Shown here: positions 1 to 8,030 of the stretch, one piece after another
Layout of the letters: every line of letters starts with the position of its first letter
Numbering within the stretch: the stretch's first letter is position 1
DNA from: Pseudomonadota bacterium
Lineage (GTDB): Bacteria > Pseudomonadota > Gammaproteobacteria > Acidiferrobacterales > UBA6901
Length of the DNA: 17,950 nt
Assembly: GCA_021783175.1 (NCBI GenBank)
Contig: JAJXUF010000062.1
Location: forward strand, 1 to 17,950
Direction: 5' to 3'
Made by a program: the position numbers and the translations under genes
The notes under the pieces: model-generated
The model's input: only the letters and a program-made list of their open reading frames with translations
Told to the model about the DNA's origin: nothing
Databases searched by the model: none

Positions 1-113
1 CCGGGTTCTGGGCTTACTCCGTTGCAGTTATTCCTGCCCGAGAATCGCCCGGAATTCAGGTCGGTCCAGTTGCAAATGCAGGTCACTACAGCTATTCGTG
101 CAACCCTGGCAGT

Positions 114-299
114 TTAAAATTCCACCATGGTGAAATCCTCCTTCTTGACGCCGCACTCAGGGCAAGTCCAGGTGTGGGGTATTTCGTCCCAGCGGGTGCC
201 CGGTGCCAAGCCTTCGCGGGGGGCTCCATCCTTTTCCGAATAGATCCAGCCACACACCAGACACATCAGTGTCTTGAATTCGGTTTCTGTTTCGACCAT
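114..299 (-). CDS. Rubredoxin of the polyyne core
   Basis: Small one-electron carrier of 61 residues with a single Fe(SCys)4 site. Both cysteine pairs are intact: C13-L-V-C16-G and C46-P-E-C49-G. The aromatic residues W18, Y20 and W37 that pack the rubredoxin core are also present. In polyyne clusters a rubredoxin accompanies the membrane desaturases and is thought to supply electrons to their di-iron centres; that role here is inferred from position, not shown. It is the last gene of the minus-strand operon in view, 18 bases after the hydrolase gene. The 113 bases beyond its TAA stop hold no clear terminator and no recognisable gene, so the operon may continue past the window edge. Family assignment is very secure. 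Confidence 0.95.
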   Translation of the reverse strand: MVETETEFKTLMCLVCGWIYSEKDGAPREGLAPGTRWDEIPHTWTCPECGVKKEDFTMVEF

Positions 300-317
300 T
301 GCTAGGTTCCAGGCTAG

Positions 318-1229
318 TTAGGTGAGATGGGATTCGCTAATGAAACGGATGATCAGTTCTTTGACCGGAGCAGCCGACAGTAACCTGCTGTGTCCGAGGC
401 CGGAGGTTTGTTCAAGGCGTGCGTTCTTAAAGCTACGTGTCAGCTCCATGGCTTCCGCCAACGGCACTACCGGATCATGTTCGTCGTGGACCACAAGAAC
501 CTGTGAATTGAGGTCTGCGCCCAGCGTGCTGATATCCCAGTGGCTGACCGGGACACCGTTCTGCGTGTGCAGATGGTCGTAAATCTTACCAATCACGGTT
601 GGCAGTAGCCGCTGATTGGCCGACCAACGCTCAAGCACGGCGGAAAGAGATACCGGTGAGGCTATCAACACCAGACGCTTGATGGCTTCAGCTGGCTTTG
701 GATTAGCGTGTGAGATAGCGGCCACCGAGGCGATTGAACCGAGCGAATGGCTAACGACGACCTGGACATTGTCGAGCGAGCTTATGACCGAGCCCACCGC
801 TTTAACAAAGCGCGTCATCGTGGTCTTGTTGCCAGCCGATTCGCCATGCGCAGGCGCATCGAACGACGCCACCTGAAAACCGGAATCGAGCAGTGGCTTG
901 ACGAATCCGATCATGCTGCTGCTATCGGAGCCCCAGCCGTGCACCAAGAGCACGGTAGGACCCGGTCCTTTCCAGAGATAGCCAAGGCGCACATCTTCAC
1001 TGCCGGCGATCTGGAACGTCTGCGCGCCGAGCGGAACCCTGAACATGGTACGACTACCCTTTAAGCGCGAGCGTCCGAAGGAGTCAGCCGCAATCCGACC
1101 GGCCAGCCGGGGCGCCAGCAGACTGCCAAGCAGGTACCCCGCCTTTGCCAGTCTGGTGCCAATGCTGGGTGCGGGTGCTGCCGCTGACTGTTCCGACAGC
1201 GCCGGCGATGGTGCAGTGATGTCATTCAT
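318..1229 (-). CDS. Alpha/beta hydrolase, probable polyyne-releasing thioesterase
   Basis: A 303-residue alpha/beta-hydrolase-fold protein. The oxyanion-hole motif HGWG is at 97-100. The nucleophile elbow is S160-H-S162-L-G164, so the first glycine of the usual GxSxG is replaced by serine. The probable acid is D252 (H-D-P context) and the catalytic histidine H280 (G-L-G-H). The first 60 residues are low-complexity and Ala/Ser-rich, and 31-48 are hydrophobic enough for membrane association. Polyyne clusters carry a hydrolase in this position, between the third desaturase and rubredoxin, and it is believed to cleave the finished chain from the ACP. The ATG at 1229 is preceded by AAGGA. Substrate is inferred from context; a general esterase or epoxide hydrolase role cannot be excluded. 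Confidence 0.88.
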   Translation of the reverse strand: MNDITAPSPALSEQSAAAPAPSIGTRLAKAGYLLGSLLAPRLAGRIAADSFGRSRLKGSRTMFRVPLGAQTFQIAGSEDVRLGYLWKGPGPTVLLVHGWGSDSSSMIGFVKPLLDSGFQVASFDAPAHGESAGNKTTMTRFVKAVGSVISSLDNVQVVVSHSLGSIASVAAISHANPKPAEAIKRLVLIASPVSLSAVLERWSANQRLLPTVIGKIYDHLHTQNGVPVSHWDISTLGADLNSQVLVVHDEHDPVVPLAEAMELTRSFKNARLEQTSGLGHSRLLSAAPVKELIIRFISESHLT

Positions 1230-1272
1230 ATTGTCGGGTCCTTCGGTTGGCTGGGCACTGGTTTATGAAAGA

Positions 1273-2373
1273 TCAGGTATTGGATACCGAGATGGCGCCG
1301 CCGTCGACAAGAGCACGCTGTCCCGTTGATGTCTTGTAATAGCCAGAATCGGGATCATAGAAATGGCAGTTCTTTATGATCCACAGCAGGTCGCCAAAGC
1401 TGAAGTCCTTTTCTCGGATCATGCCCGGATAAGCCTGCTTCAATGCGGTCTGCGCTTTATGCAGGTTGTAGAACGGCACCACCGGCGCCACGTGGTGGGC
1501 GGTATGGATAGAAATGTTATGGGTCAGGAACAGCAGCCATTTCGGATAACGATAGTCGGTGGTGACTAGCAAGCGGCTGGCGTTCGTCGTCCAGTGTTCC
1601 GATGCTAGAAACGGGACGTCAGCCGAGGTGTGGTGCATCAGAGTGGTCATGCTGAACCAAGTGTGGATCGCGATCCAAGGCACAAAGAACAACAAGAAGA
1701 AACCTGAGATGCCAGTAAAGTAGATAAGCACAGAAAAATACACAATCGAAACCAACACCACGAACGCAATCGAGCGTTTGACATCGCTGCGCATGTCCCT
1801 TTTGGGAAAGAAGCTGGGGCGAAAGCCCGACCCGATCCAGTAATTGATAGTGCCCGCCCAGAACAGCCAAGTCCTCGTGCCCATGTATACAAAGCGCTGG
1901 CTGAGCGACATACGCTTGTACATGCCGCGCGGAATCGGCCGCCAATCTGTATCGAGTTCAAGATTGTTGGTATGGAAGTGATGCAAGTTATGCACGTGCT
2001 TCCATGAATAGAACGGATACAGCAGCGGTAACAATGACAGGTAGCCGATGGCTATGTTGAGCTTCTTGTTGCGCGAAAACGAATTATGTCCGCAGTCGTG
2101 CGCAATGCAATGCAGTCCCCATCCGCCCAGCCCGGCCACGATGTACAGGGGAATATAAAGTCCCCAGTATGGGGCATAGGCGACGCCGACCACGGCACCG
2201 ATATACAACGCATAGCTAATGAAGAAACCGGCTAGGCCGCGCCAGACTTGCGGTTCGAAACATGATTTAGGAATCGCTTCAGCCAGACGGGCGCCTTCAA
2301 GTGCCTTGCTCTTGTCCAGGAACGCCTCGAATTCTGGACCCGGCGATGACGGAGTACTCTTTGCAGACGGCAT
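1273..2373 (-). CDS. Membrane fatty acid desaturase, delta-12/acetylenase-like (third core desaturase)
   Basis: A 366-residue integral membrane di-iron desaturase of the FA_desaturase family. The three histidine boxes are complete: H92-D-C-G-H96 (HxxxH), H128-N-L-H131-H132 (HxxHH) and H290-T-A-H293-H294 (HxxHH). Hydrophobic spans at about 47-90, 105-122 and 202-245 match the usual four-helix layout. The HDCGH first box is of the plant-like delta-12/acetylenase type, unlike the HxxxxH boxes of the two SCD-type neighbours, so it likely works at a different position or on the alkene-to-alkyne step. It starts 4 bases after the ACP stop, with GGGGTGA as ribosome site, so translation is probably coupled to the ACP. 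Part of the gene is unusually AT-rich: bases 1681-1740 contain 21 G/C of 60. Regiochemistry cannot be read from sequence. Confidence 0.92.
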   Translation of the reverse strand: MPSAKSTPSSPGPEFEAFLDKSKALEGARLAEAIPKSCFEPQVWRGLAGFFISYALYIGAVVGVAYAPYWGLYIPLYIVAGLGGWGLHCIAHDCGHNSFSRNKKLNIAIGYLSLLPLLYPFYSWKHVHNLHHFHTNNLELDTDWRPIPRGMYKRMSLSQRFVYMGTRTWLFWAGTINYWIGSGFRPSFFPKRDMRSDVKRSIAFVVLVSIVYFSVLIYFTGISGFFLLFFVPWIAIHTWFSMTTLMHHTSADVPFLASEHWTTNASRLLVTTDYRYPKWLLFLTHNISIHTAHHVAPVVPFYNLHKAQTALKQAYPGMIREKDFSFGDLLWIIKNCHFYDPDSGYYKTSTGQRALVDGGAISVSNT

Positions 2374-2377
2374 TGAT

Positions 2378-2719
2378 TCACCCCAGTTGGTGCGTGACGT
2401 TGAGCCCGAGTTCCGCGGCGAGGTGGGCGCTCAGCTCGTCAATACTCGGGTGCTCGAACAGAAGCGCCGGTGACAGACGCTGCTCGACCAGTTTTTCTAG
2501 ATCGCCGGAAACCCGCACCGCAACAATCGAATCGAGGCCGTATTGGTCGAACTTCTTAGCGGTGTCGATGGCGCTCGGATCGACTTTCACCTGCTTGGCC
2601 AAACGCTTGACCAGCCACTGGCGGATCACTTCCTCGCTTAATGGTTCATTATTTTCAGTTTCCTTTCCACCCTTGCGGAAGAAGCCGAGCAGGGCACCCG
2701 ACATGTTTTCTTGATACAT
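2378..2719 (-). CDS. Dedicated acyl carrier protein
   Basis: A 113-residue stand-alone carrier protein. The phosphopantetheine attachment site is S64 in G61-L-D-S-I65, followed by the helix II/III pattern of type I-like carrier domains (LLFEHPSIDEL at about 86-96). It has a roughly 25-residue charged N-terminal extension before the carrier domain. It should hold the fatty chain as a thioester while the desaturases act on it. No ketosynthase, malonyltransferase or phosphopantetheinyl transferase is present in the window, which fits remodelling of a ready-made fatty acid rather than chain building. The ATG at 2719 is supported by AGGA 7 bases upstream. A second ATG (M6) is possible but less well placed. 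It lies between the second and third desaturase genes, as in other polyyne clusters. Confidence 0.94.
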   Translation of the reverse strand: MYQENMSGALLGFFRKGGKETENNEPLSEEVIRQWLVKRLAKQVKVDPSAIDTAKKFDQYGLDSIVAVRVSGDLEKLVEQRLSPALLFEHPSIDELSAHLAAELGLNVTHQLG

Positions 2720-2773
2720 AGTTTTTCCTGAAATGGATGTGAATCAAATATGTGTGTTTGAATCTTTCAGCGT

Positions 2774-3748
2774 TCAGCTGGTGCGAATCCTCATCTTTTC
2801 GATAGTATTTTCATCAGGAGAGCGCAGGTTCCAGACCACGCCGATTTTTCCCAGCCCGGTTAACATCCAGCCGCTCAGGTCTGGCTCCCACCATTTCACG
2901 CCGTGGCGGTACGATCCGGGGAATGCATGATGGTTGTTCTGCAAACCTTCGCCGAAGGTGAAGATGGCCACGGGCCAGTTGTTGGCGCTTTTGTCGTCAG
3001 TATTGAACGGCTTGCCGCCGATCATGTGGCAAACGGAGCCAACGCACCAGGCAGCCTGGTTCGCCAGAAAAATCCGCGCCAGCCCACCGAACAGAAAGCC
3101 GCTGAAGGCCGAATCCCAGCTACCACCAATCGCTCCGCCGATGGCCGCCGGAATCGCTAGGCCGAGCAGGATCCACAGACCGTAGGTTCGGTGGTAGAAG
3201 AACAGCTTGCGATTTCCGAGGATATCCGGCGCAAAGAAATTCCAGCTCGACACATCCCTGGCCAGCATCCATGGCATATGTGCATACCAGATACCGCGCA
3301 GGCGGCCGAGCAGCCTCGGGCCGTGCAGGTTGGGTGAATGCGGATCGCCCTGCCGGTCGCTGTAGGTATGGTGGCGGCGATGGGTGGTGACCCAGAACAT
3401 GATCGGTCCCTGGGCCGCCATCGAGCCGCTAACCAGCAGCAGCCCCTCGAAGAAGGGCGAGGTGCTGAATGTCTTGTGGGCCAGATAGCGATGGAAACCC
3501 ATCGTGATGCCGCCCATGTGGAGGAAATAGAATACGCAAAACAGCACTACGTCGGTCGTCGAGATGCGCCCTTCAAGCGCGCGCTGCACCGCCACCGCGA
3601 ATCCGGCCAGCGGCACCAGCATGACTACGAGGGCGGTAACCTGCTTAATGATGGCGCCAGTGCCGGTCAGCGGTGCGACGCCCGGCCTCAGTACAGGGGC
3701 GGCGGCGCTCGTCGGCTTAGGGGACAAAACATTCGTTTGCGTAGTCAT
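2774..3748 (-). CDS. SCD/DesA-type membrane desaturase with Gln in the third His box
   Basis: A 324-residue acyl-CoA/ACP desaturase of the stearoyl-CoA-desaturase-like family. Box 1 is H86-R-Y-L-A-H91 (HxxxxH) and box 2 is H123-R-R-H126-H127. Box 3 reads Q270-N-N-H273-H274, where family members, including the next gene, normally have H at the first position. H241 (in C-H-M-I-G-G) matches the additional metal ligand. Hydrophobic helices lie at about 36-54, 66-84, 98-118, 190-208 and 214-236. It probably introduces a double or triple bond in the ACP-bound chain. The start is supported by GGAAGG just upstream of ATG 3748; 15 bases separate it from the preceding desaturase. About 45% of residues by eye look alike between this protein and its neighbour, so the two arose by duplication, possibly followed by specialisation. 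Confidence 0.93.
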   Translation of the reverse strand: MTTQTNVLSPKPTSAAAPVLRPGVAPLTGTGAIIKQVTALVVMLVPLAGFAVAVQRALEGRISTTDVVLFCVFYFLHMGGITMGFHRYLAHKTFSTSPFFEGLLLVSGSMAAQGPIMFWVTTHRRHHTYSDRQGDPHSPNLHGPRLLGRLRGIWYAHMPWMLARDVSSWNFFAPDILGNRKLFFYHRTYGLWILLGLAIPAAIGGAIGGSWDSAFSGFLFGGLARIFLANQAAWCVGSVCHMIGGKPFNTDDKSANNWPVAIFTFGEGLQNNHHAFPGSYRHGVKWWEPDLSGWMLTGLGKIGVVWNLRSPDENTIEKMRIRTS

Positions 3749-3763
3749 GGCACCTTCCCAACC

Positions 3764-4705
3764 TTAATCGTTATTGAAAAGTTTCCGCTCCAGCGGATCG
3801 GTGCTCCGCCGTTGCCGAATATCCCATGCCAGACCCACTAGGCCCAGAATGCGGATCACCCAGGCCGTTGTATCGATTTGCCAAAAATGCAAATCGTTGT
3901 GCGCCAGCGCGGGATTGGCGTGGTGGTTGTTGTGCCAACCGCCACCGGCGGAGACCAACGCCAGCCAGCCGATGTTGCCGCTGGTGTCCTTGGTTTCATT
4001 GGGCCGTTTGCCGAAGGTATGGCCGATCGAGTTGACGGCCCAGGTGACCTGATCCAAGAGGAAGATTCGGGCCAGACCACCCCATAGCAGGCCACCGACC
4101 GCGCCTGCTATCCCGCTCAGCGCCGCGCCGATCGCGGTCGGTATCACGAGGCCGAGGAACACCCAGGTCAGGTAATTCTGGTTGACGAATAGCACCACCT
4201 TGCTCGCGAATAGGTCCGGCACGTAAGTACTCCAATTGCTGCGCTTGACGGTAAACAGCCAGCCCACATGGCCATGCCATAAAGCCTTAATGCGGCCGCG
4301 AAGACCGGGCGACAGCATCCGCGGCGAATGCGGGTCGCCGTCCTGGTCGGTGAAGACGTGGTGCATGCGGTGCGTCGCCGCCCAGAACAGGATGGGGCCT
4401 TGTGCCGCCATGCAGCCGAGAATGCCGATCGCTGCGGTCATCGCCGGTCCAGCCTTGAAAGCGCGATGCGAAAAGAAGCGGTGCAATCCTCCTTCGACGC
4501 CGAATGAAGTCATGAAATACATGATGCCGAGCAGCGCCATGTCTTGCCGTTTGACGCCGAACTGGATCGAATACCAGAGGGCGAGGACAAAACCAATGGC
4601 TGGCGTCAGCACCGTAAGGTAGGCCAGCCTGCGCGCCTTGGCGTCCCCATCCCTGAGTGCTCCCACTGTCTCCCTAGGCGCTATCGGAGTATTAGCATTG
4701 CTCAC
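3764..4705 (-). CDS. SCD/DesA-type membrane desaturase (canonical boxes)
   Basis: A 313-residue paralogue of the next gene downstream. All boxes are canonical: H75-R-F-F-S-H80, H112-R-M-H115-H116 and H258-N-N-H261-H262, with the extra ligand H229 (I-G-H-T). It is expected to desaturate the ACP-tethered fatty chain, and is the best candidate in the cluster for the first, delta-9-like step; this order is inference. It begins with GTG at 4705, only 3 bases after the TGA of the acyl-AMP ligase, within the sequence GGGGGTGAGCAGTG. The ligase stop region therefore doubles as its ribosome-binding region and the two are translationally coupled. This pairing of ligase and first desaturase is a constant of bacterial polyyne operons. 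Confidence 0.93.
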   Translation of the reverse strand: MSNANTPIAPRETVGALRDGDAKARRLAYLTVLTPAIGFVLALWYSIQFGVKRQDMALLGIMYFMTSFGVEGGLHRFFSHRAFKAGPAMTAAIGILGCMAAQGPILFWAATHRMHHVFTDQDGDPHSPRMLSPGLRGRIKALWHGHVGWLFTVKRSNWSTYVPDLFASKVVLFVNQNYLTWVFLGLVIPTAIGAALSGIAGAVGGLLWGGLARIFLLDQVTWAVNSIGHTFGKRPNETKDTSGNIGWLALVSAGGGWHNNHHANPALAHNDLHFWQIDTTAWVIRILGLVGLAWDIRQRRSTDPLERKLFNND

Positions 4706-4708
4706 TGC

Positions 4709-6565
4709 TCACCCCCGTTGGAACAGCGTCGCACTAGCGACATCGACCATCGCCACCGCCGATGGCGTGGAGCGAGCCTTGGCGTATGGGAGCGCGCCGG
4801 AAATGAAGGCGTCGCGGCAGGCGCCACGGCGCACCTTGCCGCTTGTGGTCAACGGAATCGTCAACGCCGGGGCCAAGTGAACAGTGTGCGGCGCTAGGCC
4901 GTGGCTACGGGTGATTGCGGCGGCAATCGCATCTTCAACATTTTTCAGGTCTTCGCCGGTGAGTTTCGCTGAGCGCAGAATCTCGGCCACCACGACCAGG
5001 TGCTCCACGTCGCTCCGAGTCACGGAAAACGCCACCACGCCATTGGCGCGGATTGCCGGATGGCTGGCCTGGGCCGCCGCCTCGATGTCTGCCGGATAGA
5101 GATTGCGGCCGGCGAAGATGATGACATCCTTGATGCGGCCAGTTATATACAACTCATCGTCGAGGATGAACCCGAGATCGCCAGTGCGCAGGTAGGGGCC
5201 GTCCTGCGGATCGCCCGCAATGAAGGCGTTGAATATTTCCCTACTGGCCTCGGGTTGGTTCAGATAGCCTTGCGCCACGCTGGCGCCCTTGAACCAGAGT
5301 TCGCCGACCCCGCCCGGTTGCAATCGCTGCTTGGTATCGGGATCGACCACCGCCATGACGTGACCGCTGGCCACCGTGCCACAGCTAATGACCGCTGCGG
5401 CGGCCGCATCTGCACTGGCCGGGCGGGCCAGGCCGCAAGCCAGCGATTCCCGATCTAGCAGCAACGCCCTGGGCCGGGCGTCGCGATCCGATTTACCTGA
5501 AATGAAAAGAGTGGCTTCGGCCAAGCCATAGCACGGCACAAACGCCCCCCTGGAGAATCCGGCCGTTTTGAACTTTTCCGAGAAACGGTCAAGCGTGGCT
5601 TGCCGTACCGGCTCGGCGCCACAAAACAGCAACTTCAATCTGCTCAAGTCGAGCTCGGCGATTTCTTCATCGGCAATCGTATCGACGCAAAGGTCGAGGG
5701 CAAAGTTTGGCGCTACCGAGGTGGTCACCTGATGCGTCGACAGACCTTTCAGCCAGCGCAGCGGGCGTTGAACGAAGTGAGCCGGCGTCATCAACACCAG
5801 CGTAAACCCGCTGTACACGGACAACAGCAGCGCGCCCATCAGGCCCATGTCATGGTAGGGGGGCAGCCAAGTAAAGCCGATGTGCTCTTGTGCCGACCCC
5901 AGCCGGATGTCGAGCACGCGACTGTTACTGATCAGGTTGGTGGCGGACAGGATCACGCCCTTGGGACTGCCAGTGGAACCAGAGGTGTATTGCAGCAGCG
6001 CCGGGAACTGTACGCCGTTGCGCTCAGCACTACTTGTATGCATGGAAACTTGCGATGGGTCCTGTGTTTCGAAGAAATCGCTGCCGACAAACAGCCACTC
6101 AGGAAAACTCCCTTCGGCAGAGAGCGAACCATTGAGACGGTCAACCGACGCCTGCAAGCTACCTTCAGCGATTACCAGCTGCGCATTGCAATCGTTGCAG
6201 ATGCTGGCGAAGCGTGAGACGGCGCGGGTTCCGACCGGCGGAAACGACGGCACTGCTGTGGCGCCGGCTTTGAAAATGGCGAACAGCGCTGTAACGTAGT
6301 TCAGGCCCGGTTCTAGCACCAGCATCACTCGGGCTCCCGGCGTCAACTGTTCTTTGAGCTGATGAGCCAGGCGCGCGGCACGCATGTCGAGCTGACGATA
6401 GGTCAATTCAACAATATCGTCCTCGCCGTTTTTTAGAAAACGTAGAGCGATCTGATGCGGCGTTGCTGCGGCGCGTCGGCGCAGAATTGCGTCCATATCC
6501 GTGTCCTGCGCAGTGAATTCCTGGAACACGATTGCCGCTGAGCTCATGCTTAGACTACATGTCAT
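4709..6565 (-). CDS. Fatty acyl-AMP ligase (FAAL), polyyne-initiating
   Basis: A 618-residue ANL-superfamily enzyme that activates a fatty acid with ATP and passes it to the ACP. Motifs in order: phosphate loop Y193-TSGSTGSPK-202; WLPPYHDMGL at 233-242, the typical FAAL sequence; YGLAEAT at 346-352; TGDLGF at 461-466; hinge GRIKD at 476-480; GRNLYPADIE at 486-495; and C-terminal lysine K577 (S-G-K). WLPPYHDMGL and the GRN(L/I)YP form mark it as a fatty acyl-AMP ligase rather than a CoA ligase. The ATG at 6565 overlaps the MFS stop by 4 bases (ATGA) and has GGAG 7 bases upstream. An internal ATG (M7, at 6547) lacks such a site. It is the first gene of the conserved core, equivalent in position to the ligase of the caryoynencin and cepacin clusters. 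The chain length accepted is unknown. Confidence 0.94.
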   Translation of the reverse strand: MTCSLSMSSAAIVFQEFTAQDTDMDAILRRRAAATPHQIALRFLKNGEDDIVELTYRQLDMRAARLAHQLKEQLTPGARVMLVLEPGLNYVTALFAIFKAGATAVPSFPPVGTRAVSRFASICNDCNAQLVIAEGSLQASVDRLNGSLSAEGSFPEWLFVGSDFFETQDPSQVSMHTSSAERNGVQFPALLQYTSGSTGSPKGVILSATNLISNSRVLDIRLGSAQEHIGFTWLPPYHDMGLMGALLLSVYSGFTLVLMTPAHFVQRPLRWLKGLSTHQVTTSVAPNFALDLCVDTIADEEIAELDLSRLKLLFCGAEPVRQATLDRFSEKFKTAGFSRGAFVPCYGLAEATLFISGKSDRDARPRALLLDRESLACGLARPASADAAAAAVISCGTVASGHVMAVVDPDTKQRLQPGGVGELWFKGASVAQGYLNQPEASREIFNAFIAGDPQDGPYLRTGDLGFILDDELYITGRIKDVIIFAGRNLYPADIEAAAQASHPAIRANGVVAFSVTRSDVEHLVVVAEILRSAKLTGEDLKNVEDAIAAAITRSHGLAPHTVHLAPALTIPLTTSGKVRRGACRDAFISGALPYAKARSTPSAVAMVDVASATLFQRG

Positions 6566-8019
6566 TCGATAGCTCCAAGGCAGGGGGCGTCAGGTCTATG
6601 CGTCGCAGCAGGCACCGGGACAATCGCTCGGGGTCGTGTGTCGACCGGTGCACACAGAAGTGCGGTGGCCAAACTGAGCGCGATCTGCAGGTAACAGAGG
6701 GTGTGAAATTCCGTGAGGTGCAGCATCGCTGGGCCGGTTATAGCGACCGTGAGCGCCACCCCGAACACCGATCCCATCTGGCGTACCGCTTGGTTAACGG
6801 CAGAACCCACGCCGAACCGAGCCGGTGGCAGATGCGCGACGGCTGCCGCCGACAGTGAAGGCATGACCATGCCTACGCCCAGTCCGGTCAGTAACGCCCC
6901 CGGAAGCCACGTGTGCACGTAGTCGGGGTTAACCCCGGGTACCAGAGCGAACCAAATGCTCGCCACCATGGACACCAGGCTCCCAGTCACCAGCAGTAGC
7001 TTGTGTCCCGCCCGCGACGCGAACCGTCCGCACACGATTGCTGTGGGTACGACGAGTAGCGGCCCAGGGCTGCCGGCAAGCCCCGCGCGTGTCAGCGAGT
7101 ACGACCAGACACTTGTGGTGAACAGGAAGGTCTGAAAAAACATCATGGCGAAGCCGATTGCAAAGCACAGCGACGCTAGGTTGATATACCGGTAAGTCGA
7201 GTCTTGAAACAGTGAGAGATCAATGGCCGGGGCGTTGGCCTTTCGCGACACCACCACGAATACCGCCAGCGTCACCAGCCCGCCTGTGATCGCCAGGGCC
7301 ACTATCGGGGACGCCCAGCCGACCGCCTCGGACTGAACTAGGCCGAAGGCGATGGAGCCCACGCCGAGGATCAGCAAAGCGACGCCTATAATGTCGATCG
7401 GCGCGCCACGCTCAGGCTCGCGAGACTCATCGAGGATGCGCCACCCACGCCATAGAGCGATCATGCCAAGCGGCAGGTTGAGAAAGAAGGCCCACGGCCA
7501 GCCGAAGCGGGCCACCAGGAAAGAGCCGAGGCTCGGCCCAAGCGCACCTGCAACTCCGCTGACCGCGCCCCACAAACTCACAGCTATCGCGCGCTTGCTG
7601 GAGGGGAAAGCCGCCAACAAGATGGACAGCGATGCCGGAAGCAGTAGCGCCGCGCCCACTGCCTGGACGGCGCGCATCCCGATCAAGGTCGTGACATGCC
7701 CGGCCATACCGCAGCCGAGGGACCCGCCCAGAAACATGGCAAGGCCGAGCAAGAACGTGCGCTTGCGTCCGCGCAGGTCGGCGAGGCGGCCCGCGGGCAC
7801 AAGCAACGCGGCAAAGACCAGCGTGTACGCATTCAGGACCCACGACAGGCTCGCCGAGCTAGTCTCTGGAAAAGCCAGACGAAACGCGGGAAACGCCGCA
7901 TAGAGAACGGTAACGTCGATTGAGACAAGGAAGACAGCCACACTCGCGACCCAGAAAACCGACCACGGAGAAATCACGCTCGACCGCGCCTGTATGCTCA
8001 AGGTGGGAAAATCGTTCAT
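6562..8019 (-). CDS. MFS exporter, DHA2 (14-TM) family
   Basis: A 485-residue major facilitator of the EmrB/QacA-like drug:H+ antiporter type. The first helix carries the acidic residue D35 (S-I-D-V-T). Motif A is G77-RLADLRGRKR-87. The fifth helix carries an antiporter-type motif C with Gly/Pro spacing (about 151-165, ending G-A-L-G-P-S-L-G). The length and about 14 hydrophobic spans fit DHA2. Its location between the accessory genes and the acyl-AMP ligase, with a 4-base ATGA overlap to the ligase start, suggests it exports the product and protects the producer. Direct transport of a polyyne is inference. The start at 8019 lies 11 bases after the stop of the NTF2-like gene. Most clusters of this type carry an MFS gene, though not necessarily at this position. 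Confidence 0.92.
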   Translation of the reverse strand: MNDFPTLSIQARSSVISPWSVFWVASVAVFLVSIDVTVLYAAFPAFRLAFPETSSASLSWVLNAYTLVFAALLVPAGRLADLRGRKRTFLLGLAMFLGGSLGCGMAGHVTTLIGMRAVQAVGAALLLPASLSILLAAFPSSKRAIAVSLWGAVSGVAGALGPSLGSFLVARFGWPWAFFLNLPLGMIALWRGWRILDESREPERGAPIDIIGVALLILGVGSIAFGLVQSEAVGWASPIVALAITGGLVTLAVFVVVSRKANAPAIDLSLFQDSTYRYINLASLCFAIGFAMMFFQTFLFTTSVWSYSLTRAGLAGSPGPLLVVPTAIVCGRFASRAGHKLLLVTGSLVSMVASIWFALVPGVNPDYVHTWLPGALLTGLGVGMVMPSLSAAAVAHLPPARFGVGSAVNQAVRQMGSVFGVALTVAITGPAMLHLTEFHTLCYLQIALSLATALLCAPVDTRPRAIVPVPAATHRPDAPCLGAIE

Positions 8020-8030
8020 ATAACTTGCAC

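Noticed and set aside
1..113. Terminator after rubredoxin.
   Set aside because: No stem followed by a T-run is visible on the minus strand in these bases.
3338..3841. 167-residue plus-strand frame opposite the desaturases.
   Set aside because: Spans two genes on the other strand, no motifs; shadow.
5600..6217. 205-residue plus-strand frame opposite the acyl-AMP ligase.
   Set aside because: It is antisense to a well-conserved gene, has no motif or ribosome site, and its composition is that of a shadow frame.
7352..7903. 183-residue plus-strand frame opposite the MFS gene.
   Set aside because: Arg/Pro/Ala-rich shadow of a GC-rich gene with no recognisable domain.
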